The notes under the pieces: generated by a model
What the model saw: only the letters and a program-made list of their open reading frames with translations
What the model was told of the DNA's origin: nothing
The model's database searches: none
Made by a program: the position numbers and the translations under genes
Shown here: piece after piece, positions 21,261-32,400 of the stretch
Layout of the letters: each line of letters begins with the position of its first letter
Numbering within the stretch: position 1 is the stretch's first letter
Source: Bufo bufo
Lineage: Eukaryota > Chordata > Amphibia > Anura > Bufonidae
Direction of reading: 5' to 3'
Assembly (NCBI RefSeq): GCF_905171765.1
Contig: NC_053397.1
Location: forward strand, 116,515,295-116,579,294
Length of the DNA: 64,000 nucleotides

Positions 21261-22272
21261 ACCCAACACCATAATCCCATTAGTAGGACTGGTTTGCCAT
21301 GTTGAATCTCCGGCCATCATTGCAAAGCTTGCTAATAACCCCTATCAAATATAATATACCATACACAATGTACATAAAATGTACATAAAAATAAAGAAAA
21401 TCAAGATATGAACCAACCGAACATTGTGTGGTTATACAATAATAATATAGCAGCTGTAGCATAAGTCAATGCCACAGGTAAAAATTCCCACACAGTGCTG
21501 GATGGCAGAGCAGCCAGACAATACTGAGGGTAAAGAATGAAATATGCTAGCCAGACTGTATCAAGCAGTGATGCAATCAATAACCCATTGCATTAATGTA
21601 GCACACAATATGGCTATATAGTGGCAGTAAGACAGTGGTGTCCAGAAGGACATGGCAGGGTCAAATACATGTGCAACAGGCGCCTATAATAAGTGAAACA
21701 GGCAATATCAATTAACATATACCCATGATCGAGATGGTTCGGTTCACTTGGTAAGAAAGCAAGAACCCTCGACGCGCATTTTGCCACCAAGCTGACTTTG
21801 TCAGGAGGCAGTAACGTTGTGGTGTGAGGGGTATTATATAGAAAGTACAGCACACCTGAGACAAATTATGCTCGTACACCTGTCATGAAGTAGCTCAATA
21901 CATCGCTGCAGCGCTCAAGCCCTCCCCAGAGCGACATCTTGTGACAAATGCCCCATGTAAGGATGCTGATGTGTAATCATGTGGGCGTCTGCGTCGCCCG
22001 TCACCATGAAGAAAGGTCTGATAGCGCACAGCGCAATGCAACTCCACAGAGCATGCGCAGGGTGTGTCCTGTCTGTGATATGGACAAACTGTCACAATAT
22101 GGTAGAGCCAAAAACAGGGAAGTAGTTACAATAAGACCACCGAAGGACATATCAGATATATGTAGTGGATGATCCTAATTCATCACCAAAGAACCGACCA
22201 TCAACATACAAAGTGAAATGTGCAAAATAAAAAATACATAATTCATATAAATTGAACAAAATAACAGTTTCT
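21261..22272 (-). repeat. Tc1 relic end, then PLE-like 3' region
   Basis: 21261-21310 continues the Tc1-like relic. From about 21325 to 21400 the sequence is a reverse complement of the PLE 3' end at about 63365-63430 (shared words TTTGATAGGGGTTATTAGCA, CATTGTGTATG, TATTTTTATGTACA-like). At 21755-21820 the minus strand carries a degraded CTGACAAAG...GCGCGTCGAGGG motif similar in layout to hammerhead-bearing PLE ends. No coding sequence survives. It ends where a TTAA element begins at 22273. Confidence 0.5.
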
Positions 22273-22276
22273 TTAA

Positions 22277-25200
22277 CCCCTTAATGACCAATGACGTACT
22301 GTGTACATCATGATGTGGTGTTATTTACCGTTATTTACCGCATCTTGACGTACACTGTACGTCATGAGATCAAAGTGTCACCGCAAGTACATGCGATGAC
22401 ACCAGCATGTAAACGAGTGTCATGAACAGCAGAGCTGTCCGGGCACCCGGCAGTGGACCAATCAGCGTGGTCCCTGCCTTTGAATCGCTGTGATTGGTCA
22501 GCCAGATTTGATCTTCTCAGTGAGTGTTGAGAAGATCGTGCCTGCGCTGCTGTGTTAATAACCTTTCCCCTTCACATTCAGAATGGCCGAGCGGGACCCC
22601 CCATCCCTCCCCGCCCCCACAATCTTTAAGGATGGGGGAGCTGGACCCCCTACCCCCATAATGTTCAAGGATGGCCGAGCGGTAGTAGATTGTTAGCTGT
22701 AACATACAGCTGACAATCTACTGTAACGGCCGACATCGGTGCTGGCTCTGATGTCGGCCGTTTAACCCCTTCCATGCCGCAGTTCGTAGGGACCAATGTA
22801 TGGAAGGGGTTAACAGGGAGGAAGCTCCCTCCCTCCCCCCTCCCATCGGGCCGCTGCTCTGCATCTCGATGGTTACCATGCAACTGGACGCCTTACACAG
22901 GCATCCAGGCTTGCCATGGTATGTAAGCCTGATCAGGCTTACTGTGAATGAAAATACACTGAAGTACACTTTACAGTGTACTGCAGTGTATTGTAGAGCC
23001 ATCAGACCCACTGGATCTTCAATAACCAAGTGTGTCTGAGTCAAAAAAGAGTAAAAAAAAAGTGAAAAAAGTAAAAAAAAAGTAAAAAAAAAATTAACAT
23101 TTTCCCATATACGCGCATTTATAATTAGGTAAAAATGAAGAAAATAAAAAACCCTAAACATGTTTGGTATCGCTGCGTCCGTAACAACCAGCTCTATAAA
23201 AATATCACATGACCTAACCCCTCAGGTGAACACCGTAAAAGAAATAAAATAAAAACAGTGCCAAAAAAGAATTTTTTTTGTCACCTATCATCAAAACAGT
23301 TCAACACCAAGCGATCAAAAGGGCGTATGCCCCCAAAATAGTACCAATCAAACCGTCACTTCATCCCACAAAAAATTTGATCCTACCTAAGACAATCGGG
23401 CAAAAAATAAAAAAGCTATGGCTCTCAGACTACGGACACACTAAGGCTACTTTCACACTTGAGTTCGGTGCGGATCCGTCTGGTATCTGCACAGACGGAT
23501 CCGCACCTATAATGCAAACGATGGTATCTGTTCAGTGCGGATCCGTCTGCATAACAGCTTTTTCAGATCTGAGTTTTCACAAAAATGAGTTTTTCAAAAA
23601 TGCTATTATTGTGTAAAACTTAAATAAATAAGAAAAAGTATACATATTAGGTATTGCCATGTCCTTAACAACCAGCTCTATAAAAATATCACATGAACTA
23701 ACCCCTCAAGTGAACACCGTAAAAAATTAAAATAAAAACAGTGCCAAAAAATACATTTTTTGTAACCTACAATCACAAAAAGTGCAACACCAAGTGATTA
23801 AAAAGGCGTATGCCCCCAAAGATAGCATCAATCATACCGTCACCTCATCCCGCAAAAAATGAGACCCTACCTAAGACAATCGGTCAAAAAATAAAAAAGC
23901 TATGGCTCTATGGACTATGGAGACACTAAAACATTATTTTTTTGTTTCAAAAATGCTATTATTGTGTAAAACTTAAATAAATAAGAAAAAGTATACTTAT
24001 TAGGTATTACCACATCCATAACGATCTGCTATATAAAAATGTCACATGACCTAACCCTTCAGCTGAACGAGGTAAAAATAAATAAATAAAAACTGCCGAA
24101 ATTACACTTTTTATTTGGTCACCTTGCCCCAAAAAGTGCAATGATGATCAAAAAATCATATATACTCAAAAATGATACGAATAAAAATGTCAACTCTTCC
24201 TGCAAAAAACAAGCCCCTGCTCAAGACGATCGGCAGAAAAATAAAAATAATATGGCGTTCAGAATATGGAGACACAAAAACCTATTTTTTCAAAAATGCT
24301 TTATTATGTAAAACTGAAACAAAAAAAGTAGACATATTTGATATCAATGCATCCGTAACAACCTGCTCTATAAAAATAGCACATGATCTAACCTGTAAAA
24401 AACAAAAAAATTTAAACTGTGCCAAAACATCCATTCTTTGGTTACCTTGACTCACAAAAAACTTCTGTTTTGGCAAAGCTGTTTTGGCAACATTATTATT
24501 TTTTGTTATTTACAACATTCATCTGACAGGTTAGATCATGTGGCATTTTTATAGACCAGGTTTTCACGGAGGCGGCGATACCTAATATGTATATTTTATT
24601 TTATTTATGTAAGTCTTACACAATGATTTAATTTTTGAAACAAATAAAAATCAGGTTTTAGTGTTTCCATAGTCCGAGAGCCATAGTTTTTTCGGTCTTT
24701 GGGCGATTATCTTGGGTAGGGTATGATTTTTGCGGGATGAAATGATGGTTTGATTGGCACTATTTTGGGGTGCATATGACTTTTTGATCGCTTGCTATTA
24801 CACTTTTAGTAATGTAAGGTGACAAAAAAATGGTTTATTTAGCACAGTTTTTATTTTTTATTTTTTACGGTGTTCATCTGAGGGGTGAGGTCATGTGATA
24901 TTTTTATAGAGCCGGTCGATATGGACGTGGCGATACCTAATATGTATACTTTTTTTGTATTTATGCGAGTTTTACACAATAACAGCTTTTTTAAAACATA
25001 AAAAATGATGTTTTAGTGTCTCCATTTTCTAAACCATATTGTTTTTATTTTTGGGCGATTATCTCAGTTAGGGGCTCATTTTTTGCGGGATGAGGTGACG
25101 GTTAGATTGGTACTATTTTGGTGGGCATACGCCTTTTTGATCGCTTGCTGTTACACTTTTTGTGATGTATGGTGACAAAAAAATAGTTTATTTAGCACAG

Positions 25201-26299
25201 TTTATTTTTTTAATTTTTACGGTGTTCATCTGAGGGGTTAGTTCATGTGATATGTTTATAGAGCCGGTTGATACGGATGCGGTGATAGCTAATATGTCAA
25301 CTTTTTTTTTCCCCCCTATTTTTAAAAAAAAAAATTTAACTTTATTTGGGGAAAATTACGTTTTTGTTTATTTTTACTTGAAACTTTCAATTTTTTGGGG
25401 GGGAAACTTTATTTTTTCAACTTTTTTTTTACTTTTTTTTTTGTCCCACTTTGGGACTTTAACTTTTGGGGGTGTAATTCCCTTTACAATGCATTCAAAT
25501 ACTTCTGTATTGGAATGAAAATAAGACGGGATGTCCAGCTTTCCAAAAAAGACGTTGTTCTTTATTCCAAAATAACACAGGATAAAAAACAATCCAACAC
25601 GGCAAGCAGGTCTACATGTTTCGGATTCTCTCATTCTGATCCTTATTTATGACTGGTGTCATGAATAAAGATCAGTATTAGAGCATCCGAAACATGTAGA
25701 CCTGCTTGCCGTGTTGGATTGTTTTTTATCCTGTGTTATTTTGGAATAAAGAACGACGTCTTTTTTGGAAAGCTGGACATCCCGTCTTATTTTCATATAG
25801 TTTGCAACTGGTGCCCCTTCCAAGCACCGTCCGTGCTTTCACTGCAAGACTGACCAGGTGAGCGCCGCCTACGGAACTTTTATACCTTTGCGCCTTCTGT
25901 ATTGGAATGCATTGGCTGTATAAGTAATACAGTGTGTATTACTCATACAGCTTCCAGCCTGTGAGATACAGGGGGCTGGATCTCACAGGCTCATCACAGG
26001 AAGGCAGCACCGATGCCTCAGGAAGGCATCGCGCTGCCTTCCATTCCATTTGGTCCCCCCTACAGCCCCATGGGGACCCGATGGCACCGCCGCCCGCCGC
26101 AATCTGTAAAAGCCGTTGAATTGACCTGCGGTTTGCGGCAATCGCTGACACGGGGAAAGGGTCAATGATTTGATCAGGCAACTTGTTCCGAACACCGCCC
26201 GCGGCGGTGATCGTAAATACACATGACGTACCGGTACGTCATGTGTCCCTAAGTACCAGGACATCATGCCGTACTGGTACGTCATGTGTCCTCAAGAAG
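22277..26299. mobile_element. TTAA transposon family, copy b (foldback form)
   Basis: Flanked by TTAA at 22273-22276 and 26300-26303. Both ends are of the 'left' type of this family: CCCCTTAATGACCAATGACG at the left, and inverted TTCTTGAGGACACATGACG at the right. The internal repeat units run plus-strand up to about 24460, then the same units (GGTATCGCC...AATATGTATA) run on the minus strand to about 25280. The copy is therefore a head-to-head dimer-like foldback. It is non-coding. It holds a separate palindromic insertion at 25518-25893. Confidence 0.7.
25518..25893. mobile_element. Small palindromic insertion with 16-bp target duplication, probable PLE terminal repeat
   Basis: The direct repeat CTTCTGTATTGGAATG lies at 25502-25517 and 25894-25909. 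The insert is mainly a palindrome: about 110 bases starting near 25515 (ATAAGACGGGATGTCCAGC) are repeated inverted, ending near 25797, with about 50 bases between. Each arm holds ATCCGAAACATGTAGACC, carrying a GAAAC like that of hammerhead cores, but the CUGANGA part is altered. The long variable target duplication and inverted arms match the other PLE insertions here. No coding sequence. Confidence 0.6.
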
Positions 26300-26303
26300 T
26301 TAA

Positions 26304-26707
26304 AAACAGAGAAATTTAAATTTTGAAAATTGCAATTTTTTTATATTTTTTTTAAATTTGGGATTTTTTCATAAATAAAGGTGAAGTATTTTGACTCAAA
26401 TTTATGAGAAAACGAGAAAACAATCTCAGAATGGCTTGGATAAGTAAAAGTGTTCCAAAGTTATTATCACATAAAGTGATACATGTCAGATTTTCAAAAA
26501 TAAGCCTGGTCACAATGGTGCAAAATGTCCCGGAGTATTATTACAAACATAATACAAAGTGCATGAATATAACATAATTACATGTAAAATGATAGTGACA
26601 TAAACACTTTATAGGTGTTGACCATAATGAAACCAGGTGCAAGTGTGACATTTATACTGAGGTCGAACTGTTCATAACTTTGCTGAAATACATCCTGAAC
26701 TTCAACA
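26304..26707 (+). repeat. Tail of a TTAA-family element
   Basis: CAATCTCAGAATGGCTTGGATAAG near 26420 and TCAGATTTTCAAAAATAAGCCTGGTC near 26490 match the right end of copies a (17385-17475) and f (56290-56400). The terminal TTAA is not preserved. No gene. Confidence 0.5.
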
Positions 26708-26709
26708 TA

Positions 26710-28338
26710 CAGTGGGATGCGAAAGTTTGGGCAACCTTGTTAATCGTCATGATTTTCCTGTATAAATCGTTGGTTGTTACGATAAAAAATGTCAGTTAAA
26801 TATATCATATAGGAGACACACACAGTGATATTTGAGAAGTGAAATGAAGTTTATTGGATTTACAGAAAGTGTGCTATAATTGTTTAAACAAAATTAGGCA
26901 GGTGCATAAATTTGGGCACTGTTGTCATTTTATTGATTCCAAAACCTTTAGAACTAATTATTGGAACTCAAATTGGCTTGGTAAGCTCAGTGACCCCTGA
27001 CCTCCATACACAGGTGAATCCAATTATGAGAAAGAGTATTTAAGGGGGTCAATTGTAAGTTTCCCTCCTCTTTTAATTTTCTCTGAAGAGTAGCAACATG
27101 GGGGTCTCAAAACAACTCTCAAATGACCTGAAGACAAAGATTGTTCACCATTATGGTTTAGGGGAAGGATAAAGAAAGCTGTCTCAGAGATTTCAGCTGT
27201 CTGTTTCCACAGTTGAGGAAATGGAAGACCACAGGCTCAGTTCAAGTTAAGGCTCGAAGTGACAGACTAAGAAAAATCTCGGATAGACAGAAGCGACGAA
27301 TGGTGAGAACAGTCAGAGTCAACCCACAGACCAGCACCAAAGACCTACAACATCATCTTGCTGCAGATGGGGTCACTGTGCATCGTTCAACCATTCGGCG
27401 CACTTTACACAAGGAGATGCTGTATGCGAGAGTGATGCAGAGGAAGCCTTTTCTCCGCCCACAGCACAAAAAGTGCCGCTTGATGTGGGCTAAAGCACAT
27501 TTGGACAAGCCAGCTTCATTTTGGAATAAGGTGCTGCGGACTCATGAAACTAAAAATGAGTTATTTGGCCATAACAAGGGGCGTTATGCATGGAGGAAAA
27601 AGAACACAGCATTCCAAGAAAAACACCTGCTACCTACAGTAAAATATGGTGGTGGTTCCATCATGCTGTGGGGCTGTGTGGCCAGTGCAGGGACTGGGAT
27701 TCTTGTCAAAGTTGAGGGACGCATGGATTCCACTCAGTATCAGCAGATTCTGTAGACCAATGTCCAGGAATCAGTGACAAAGCTGAAGCTGCGCCGTGGC
27801 TGGATCTTTTCAACAAGACAACGACCCTAAACACTGCTCAAAATCCACTAAGGCATTTATGCAGAGGAACAAGTACAATGTTCTGGAATGGCCATCTCAG
27901 TCCCCAGACCTGAATATAATAGAAAATCTGTGGTGTGACTTAAAGAGAGCTGTCCATGCTCGGAAGCCATCAAACCTGAATGAACTAAAGATGTTTTGTA
28001 AAGAGGAATGGTCCAAAATACCTTCAACCAGAATCCAGACTCTGATTGGAACCTACAGGAAGCGTTTAGAGGCTGTAATTTCTGCAAAAGGAGGATCTAC
28101 TAAATATTGATTTCATTTCTTTTTTGTGGTGCCCAAATTTATGCACCTGCCTAATTTTGTTTAAACAATTATAGCACACTTTCTGTAAATCCAATAAACT
28201 TCATTTCACTTCTCAAATATCACTGTGTGTGTCTCCTATATGATATATTTAACTGACATTTTTTATCGGAACAACCAACGATTTATACAGGAAAATCATG
28301 ACGATTAACAAGGTTGCCCAAACTTTCGCATCCCACTG
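26710..28338 (+). mobile_element. Tc1-like transposon with 210-bp inverted repeats
   Basis: The ends CAGTGGGATGCGAAAGTTTG and its reverse complement are flanked by TA at 26708-26709 and 28339-28340. The inverted repeats extend about 210 bases (26710-26919 and 28129-28338) with almost no differences. Such long repeats with TA target duplication are typical of the IR/DR group of Tc1-like elements. A broken transposase gene lies between them. Confidence 0.92.
27098..28110 (+). pseudogene. Tc1-like transposase, broken
   Basis: The start MGVSKQLSNDLKTKIV lies at 27098, but a TAA follows after 24 codons (near 27170). The helix-turn-helix region (VRTVRVNPQTSTKDLQHHL, VHRSTIRRTL) is read at 27213-27755. 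Core blocks follow: KYGGGSIMLWGCVA, then QQDNDPKH carrying the second catalytic Asp, then PDLNIIENLW carrying the third acidic residue. The first catalytic Asp is lost: the block that normally reads W-S-D-E-T reads R-T-H-E-T here. A stop at 27753-27755 and a frameshift also break the gene. The protein would cut and paste its own element; this copy cannot. Confidence 0.92.
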
Positions 28339-28340
28339 TA

Positions 28341-28632
28341 TGTATCAGTTTCTGAGATCCTCCATTATCAGACATCAATCAGTACCAGTACCAGTAGGTG
28401 TGTGTTTATACAGACTATGGAATAAATAAAAAATAAAAAAGAGAACAACATGAATGAATAAAAATAGTAAAATGCCATTCATTAAAATAGCGCAAGATGG
28501 TTAAGTCCTAATGAGATGACCGTTTTCAGAATCATAATCCATTTAGTCTCCTTCTGTAGGAGCAATGTCTTAATGTCACCACCTCTGCACCCTAACATGA
28601 TCCTGTCAATGCCACGTACACATATTTTTTCT
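28341..28632 (-). pseudogene. PLE GIY-YIG C-terminus and 3' flank
   Basis: On the minus strand about 28620-28480 reads GIDRIMLGCRGGDIKTLLLQ, then KETKWIMILKTV and GLNHLALF. This is the C-terminal part of a PLE GIY-YIG domain, comparable to the ending seen at 31780-31658 (RKEAQWTFTLKTVKPFGLN). The N-terminal part is missing because a TTAA element starts at 28633. The rest to 28341 is non-coding 3' sequence. Confidence 0.6.
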
Positions 28633-28636
28633 TTAA

Positions 28637-29983
28637 CCCCTTGAGGACCGGGCTCATTTTCACCTTCAGGACCAGGCTATTTTTTGCAAATCTGACCAGT
28701 GTCACTTTATGTGGTGATAACTTTAAAACGCTTTGACTTATCCAGGCCATTCTGAGATTGTTTTTTCGGCACATATTGTACTTCATGACACTCGTAAAAT
28801 GGAGTAAGAAAAAAAGCATTTTTATTTATAAAAAAATACAAAATTTTCTATTTCTCTACTTCTATAATACATATTAATACCTATAAAAATAGTTATTACT
28901 TTACATTTCCCATATAGTTATTACTTTACATTTCCCACATGTTAGGATCATTTCGGGAATGACATTTTATTTTTGGGGGACGTTACAAGGCTTAGATGTT
29001 TAGAAGTAAATCTTGAAATTTCTCAGAAATTTTCAAAAACAAACTTTTTAAGGACCAGTTCAGGTCTGAAGTCACTTTGTGAAGCTTACATGATACAAAC
29101 CATCCAAAAATGACCCCATTTTAGAAACTTCACCCCTCAAGGTATTCAAAACTGATTTTACAAATGTTGTTAACCCTTTAGGTGTTCCACAAGAATTCAT
29201 GGAAAATAAAGATACAATTTAAAAATGTCACTTTTTTGGCAGATTTTCCATTTTTATATTTTTTTTCCAGTTACAAAGCAAGGGTTAACAGCCAAACAAA
29301 ACTCATTATTTATGGCCCTGATTCTGTAGTTTACAGAAACACCCCATATGTGGTTGTAAACTGCTGTACGGGCACACGGCAGGGCGCAGAAGGAAAGGAA
29401 TGCCATACGGTTTTTGGAAGGCAGATTTTGCTAGACTGTTTTTTTGGACATCATGTCCCATTTGAAGCCCCCCTGATGCACCCCGAGAGAAGAAACTCCA
29501 TAAAAGTGACCCCATCTAAGAAATTACACCCCTCAAGGTATTCAAAACTGATTTTACAAACGTTGTTAACCCTTTAGGTGTTCCACAAGAGTTATTGGCA
29601 AATAGAGATGAAATGTCAGAATTAAAATTTTTGGGCAAATTTTCCATTTTAATCAATTTTTTCCAGTAACAAAGCAAGGGTTAACAGTCAAACAAAACTC
29701 AATATTTATGGCCCTGATTCTGTAGTTTACAGAAACACCCCATATGTGGTCATAAACTGCTGTACGGGCACACGGCAGGGTGCAGAAGGAAAGGAATGCC
29801 ATACGGTTATGGAAGGCAGATTTTGCTAGACTGTTTTTTTTGACACAATGTCCCATTTGAAGCCCCCCTGATACACCCCTAGAGTAGAAACTCCAAAAAA
29901 GTGACCCCATTTTAGAAACTATAGGATAGGGTGGAAGTTTTGTTGGTACTAGTTTAGGGTACATATGATTTTTGGTTGCTCTA
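28637..29983 (-). mobile_element. TTAA transposon family, copy c (truncated)
   Basis: It starts after TTAA (28633-28636) with CCCCTTGAGGACCGGGC, the right-end type, so the copy lies on the minus strand. The repeated block ending AAGGTATTCAAAACTGATTT appears at about 29140 and 29535 (period about 397). The left half of the family is missing: a Tc1-like element begins at 29986 and different sequence follows it. Confidence 0.75.
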
Positions 29984-29985
29984 TA

Positions 29986-31525
29986 CAGGGAGTGCAGAAT
30001 TATTAGGCAAGTTGTATTTTTGGGTATTAATTTTATTATTGAACAACAACCATGTTCTCAATGAACCCAAAAAACTCATTAATATCAAAGCTGAATATTT
30101 TTGGAAGTAGTTTTTAGTTTGTTTTTAGTTTTAGTTATTTTAGGGGGATAGCAGTGTGTGCAGGTGACTATTACTGTGCATAATTATTAGGCAACTTAAC
30201 AAAAAACAAATATATACCCATTTCAATTATTTATTTTTACCAGTGAAACCAATATAACATCTCAACATTCACAAATATACATTTCTGACATTCAAAAACA
30301 AAACAAAAACAAATCGGTGACCAATATAGCCACCTTTCTTTGCAAGGACACTCATAAGCCTGCCATCCATGGATTCTGTCAGTGTTTTGATCTGTTCACA
30401 ATCAACATTGCGTGCAGCAGCAACCACAGCCTCCCAGACACTGTTCAGAGAGGTGTACTGTTTTCCCTCCTTGTAAATCTCACATTTGATGATGGACAGG
30501 TTCTCAATGGGGTTCAGATCAGGTGAACAAGGAGGCCATGTCATTAGATTTTCTTCTTTTATACCCTTTCTTGCCAGCCACGCTGTGGAGTACTTGGACG
30601 CGTGTGATGGAGCATTGTCCTGCATGAAAATCATGTTTTTCTTGAAGGATGCAGACTTCTTCCTGTACCACTGCTTGAAGAAGGTGTCTTCCAGAAACTG
30701 GCAGTAGGACTGGGAGTTGAGCTTGACTCCATCCTCAACCCGAAAAGGCCCCACAAGCTCATCTTTGATGATACCAGCCCAAACCAGTACTCCACCTCCA
30801 CCTTGCTGGCGTCTGAGTCGGACTGGAGCTCTCTGCCTATTACCAATCCAGCCACGGGCCCATCCATCTGGCCCATCAAGACTCACTCTCATTAGAAAAA
30901 TCAGTCTTGAGATATTTCTTGGCCCAGTCTTGACGTTTCAGCTTGTGTGTCTTGTTCAGTGGTGGTCGTCTTTCAGCCTTTCTTACCTTGGCCATGTCTC
31001 TGAGTATTGCACACCTTGTGCTTTTGGGCACTCCAGTGATGTTGCAGCTCTGAAATATGGCCAAACTGGTGGCAAGTGGCATCTTGGCAGCTGCACGCTT
31101 GACTTTTCTCAGTTCATGGGCAGTTATTTTGCGCCTTGGTTTTTCCACACGCTTCTTGCGAGCCTGTTGACTATTTTGAATGAAACGCTTGATTGTTCGA
31201 TGATCACGCTTCAGAAGCTTTGCAATTTTAAGAGTGCTGCATCCCTCTGCAAGATATCTCACTATTTTTGACTTTTATGAGCCTGTCAAGTCCTTCTTTT
31301 GACCCATTTTGCCAAAGGAAAGGAAGTTGCCTAATAATTATGCACACCTAATATAGGGTGTTGATGTCATTAGACCACACCCCTTCTCATTACAGAGATG
31401 CACATCACCTAATATGCTTAATTGGTAGTAGGCTTTCGAGCCTATACAGCTTGGAGTAAGACAACATGCATAAAGAGGATGATGTGGTCAAAATACTCAT
31501 TTGCCTAATAATTCTGCACGCAGTG
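29986..31525 (-). mobile_element. Tc1-like transposon, copy 1
   Basis: The left end CAGGGAGTGCAGAATTATTA and right end TAATAATTCTGCACGCAGTG form the inverted ends, flanked by TA at 29984-29985 and 31526-31527. The 1540-bp element carries a minus-strand transposase and is about 95% or more alike by eye to copy 2 at 58682-60245. The subterminal word GCATAATTATTAGGCAAC (about 30178) recurs inverted near 31325, giving a second inner inverted repeat. Confidence 0.93.
30269..31307 (-). pseudogene. Tc1-like transposase (copy 1), broken
   Basis: The ATG at 31307-31305 begins MGQKKDLTGS and is followed at once by a TAA. A second in-frame start 17 codons on gives MRYLAEGCSTLKIAKLLK, a helix-turn-helix. 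HDRTIKRF-type and GVPKSTRCAILRDM helices follow. The core has GGGGVLVWAGI, then MQDNAPSHAS (second catalytic Asp) and PDLNPIENL (third acidic residue). A deletion of about 25 bases near 30893, compared with copy 2, removes the block containing the first catalytic Asp and shifts the frame. A smaller deletion affects the bases after PIENL. Non-functional. Confidence 0.92.
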
Positions 31526-31527
31526 TA

Positions 31528-32314
31528 GAGGGATATTACAGATTTCTATGCACCTCAGCATCCGTAAGAAGTCACTATTAGTAACCATAGGATCGCTGTG
31601 GTATAGATCCATAGAGCATTGGAATGTTCAATATGATGGATCCTGGGAATAGTCCTTTTAGATAAAACATGTATAACAGATATAGTCATTTAGACCAAAA
31701 GGTTTGACAGTTTTTAGTGTAAATGTCCATTGCGCCTCTTTCCTCAGCAGCAAATTGTCTATATGCCCACCTCTCGAAGATCCTCTAACATGTTCAATAC
31801 CCTGAAAGGATATGCATTGTTTCACTCCCGGGTGACATTCCATGACATGTTGGGCGATTGGAGTATCATCCTCATTATTGATACTCAGCAAGTGTTCTCC
31901 AATCCGTCTCCTAAATTCCCTCTTGGTTTTACCTACATATTGTTTTTGGCAGATACATGTCACCACATAGACCACCCCCATCGTTTTGCAGTTAATAAAG
32001 GACCTGATGACAAACTCCCGTCCTGTTGTGGTGTATTTAACTATATTGCCCTTTTTGATGGCTGCAAAACGGTGGGGGTGGTCTATGTGGCGACATGTAT
32101 CTGCCAAAAACAATATGTAGGTAAAACCAAGAGGGAATTTAGGAGACGGATTGGAGAACACTTGCTGAGTATCAATAATGAAGATGATACTCCAATCGCC
32201 CAACATGTCATGGAATGTCACCCGGGAGTGAAACAATGCATATCCTTTCAGGGTATTGAACATGTTAGAGGATCTCCGAGAGGTGGGCATATAGACAATT
32301 CTCGTCCTGGGTCG
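31528..32314. pseudogene. Inverted pair of PLE GIY-YIG endonuclease fragments
   Basis: The minus arm (about 32057 down to 31658) reads GVVYVVTCICQKQYVGKTKR, EFRRRIGEHLLS and GIEHVRGSSRGGHIDN, ending LKTVKPFGLN. The plus arm (about 32062-32301) reads the same nuclease with a few changes (GVVYVATCICQKQYVG). The arms are nearly identical inverted copies with a 67-base spacer (31994-32060), so the N-terminal side of both faces the middle. The minus copy extends into 3' non-coding sequence to 31528. The plus copy ends at about 32300. Neither is a complete gene. The antisense open frames in this block are shadows. Confidence 0.85.
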
Positions 32315-32318
32315 TTAA

Positions 32319-32400
32319 AGGGGTTGGCCACTATCCATGTATTTTCTGCAACTGTGTGGGAGGCAGGGAAAAAGGACATTTCCTAATATATGTCTTTAAG
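32319..32400 (+). repeat. Left end of a TTAA MITE family (GGGGTTGGCCAC type)
   Basis: After TTAA at 32315-32318 comes AGGGGTTGGCCACTATCC. The same end occurs inverted at 46993-47008 before TTAA (47009-47012). The two could be the ends of one element, now 14.7 kb apart because of later insertions, or ends of two separate elements of one family. Confidence 0.55.

Noticed and set aside
31730..32386. Open frame of 218 residues on the plus strand starting MPTSRRSSNMF
   Set aside because: Its first half is antisense to the minus-strand GIY-YIG arm and only its second half is real nuclease; the inverted repeat joins them.
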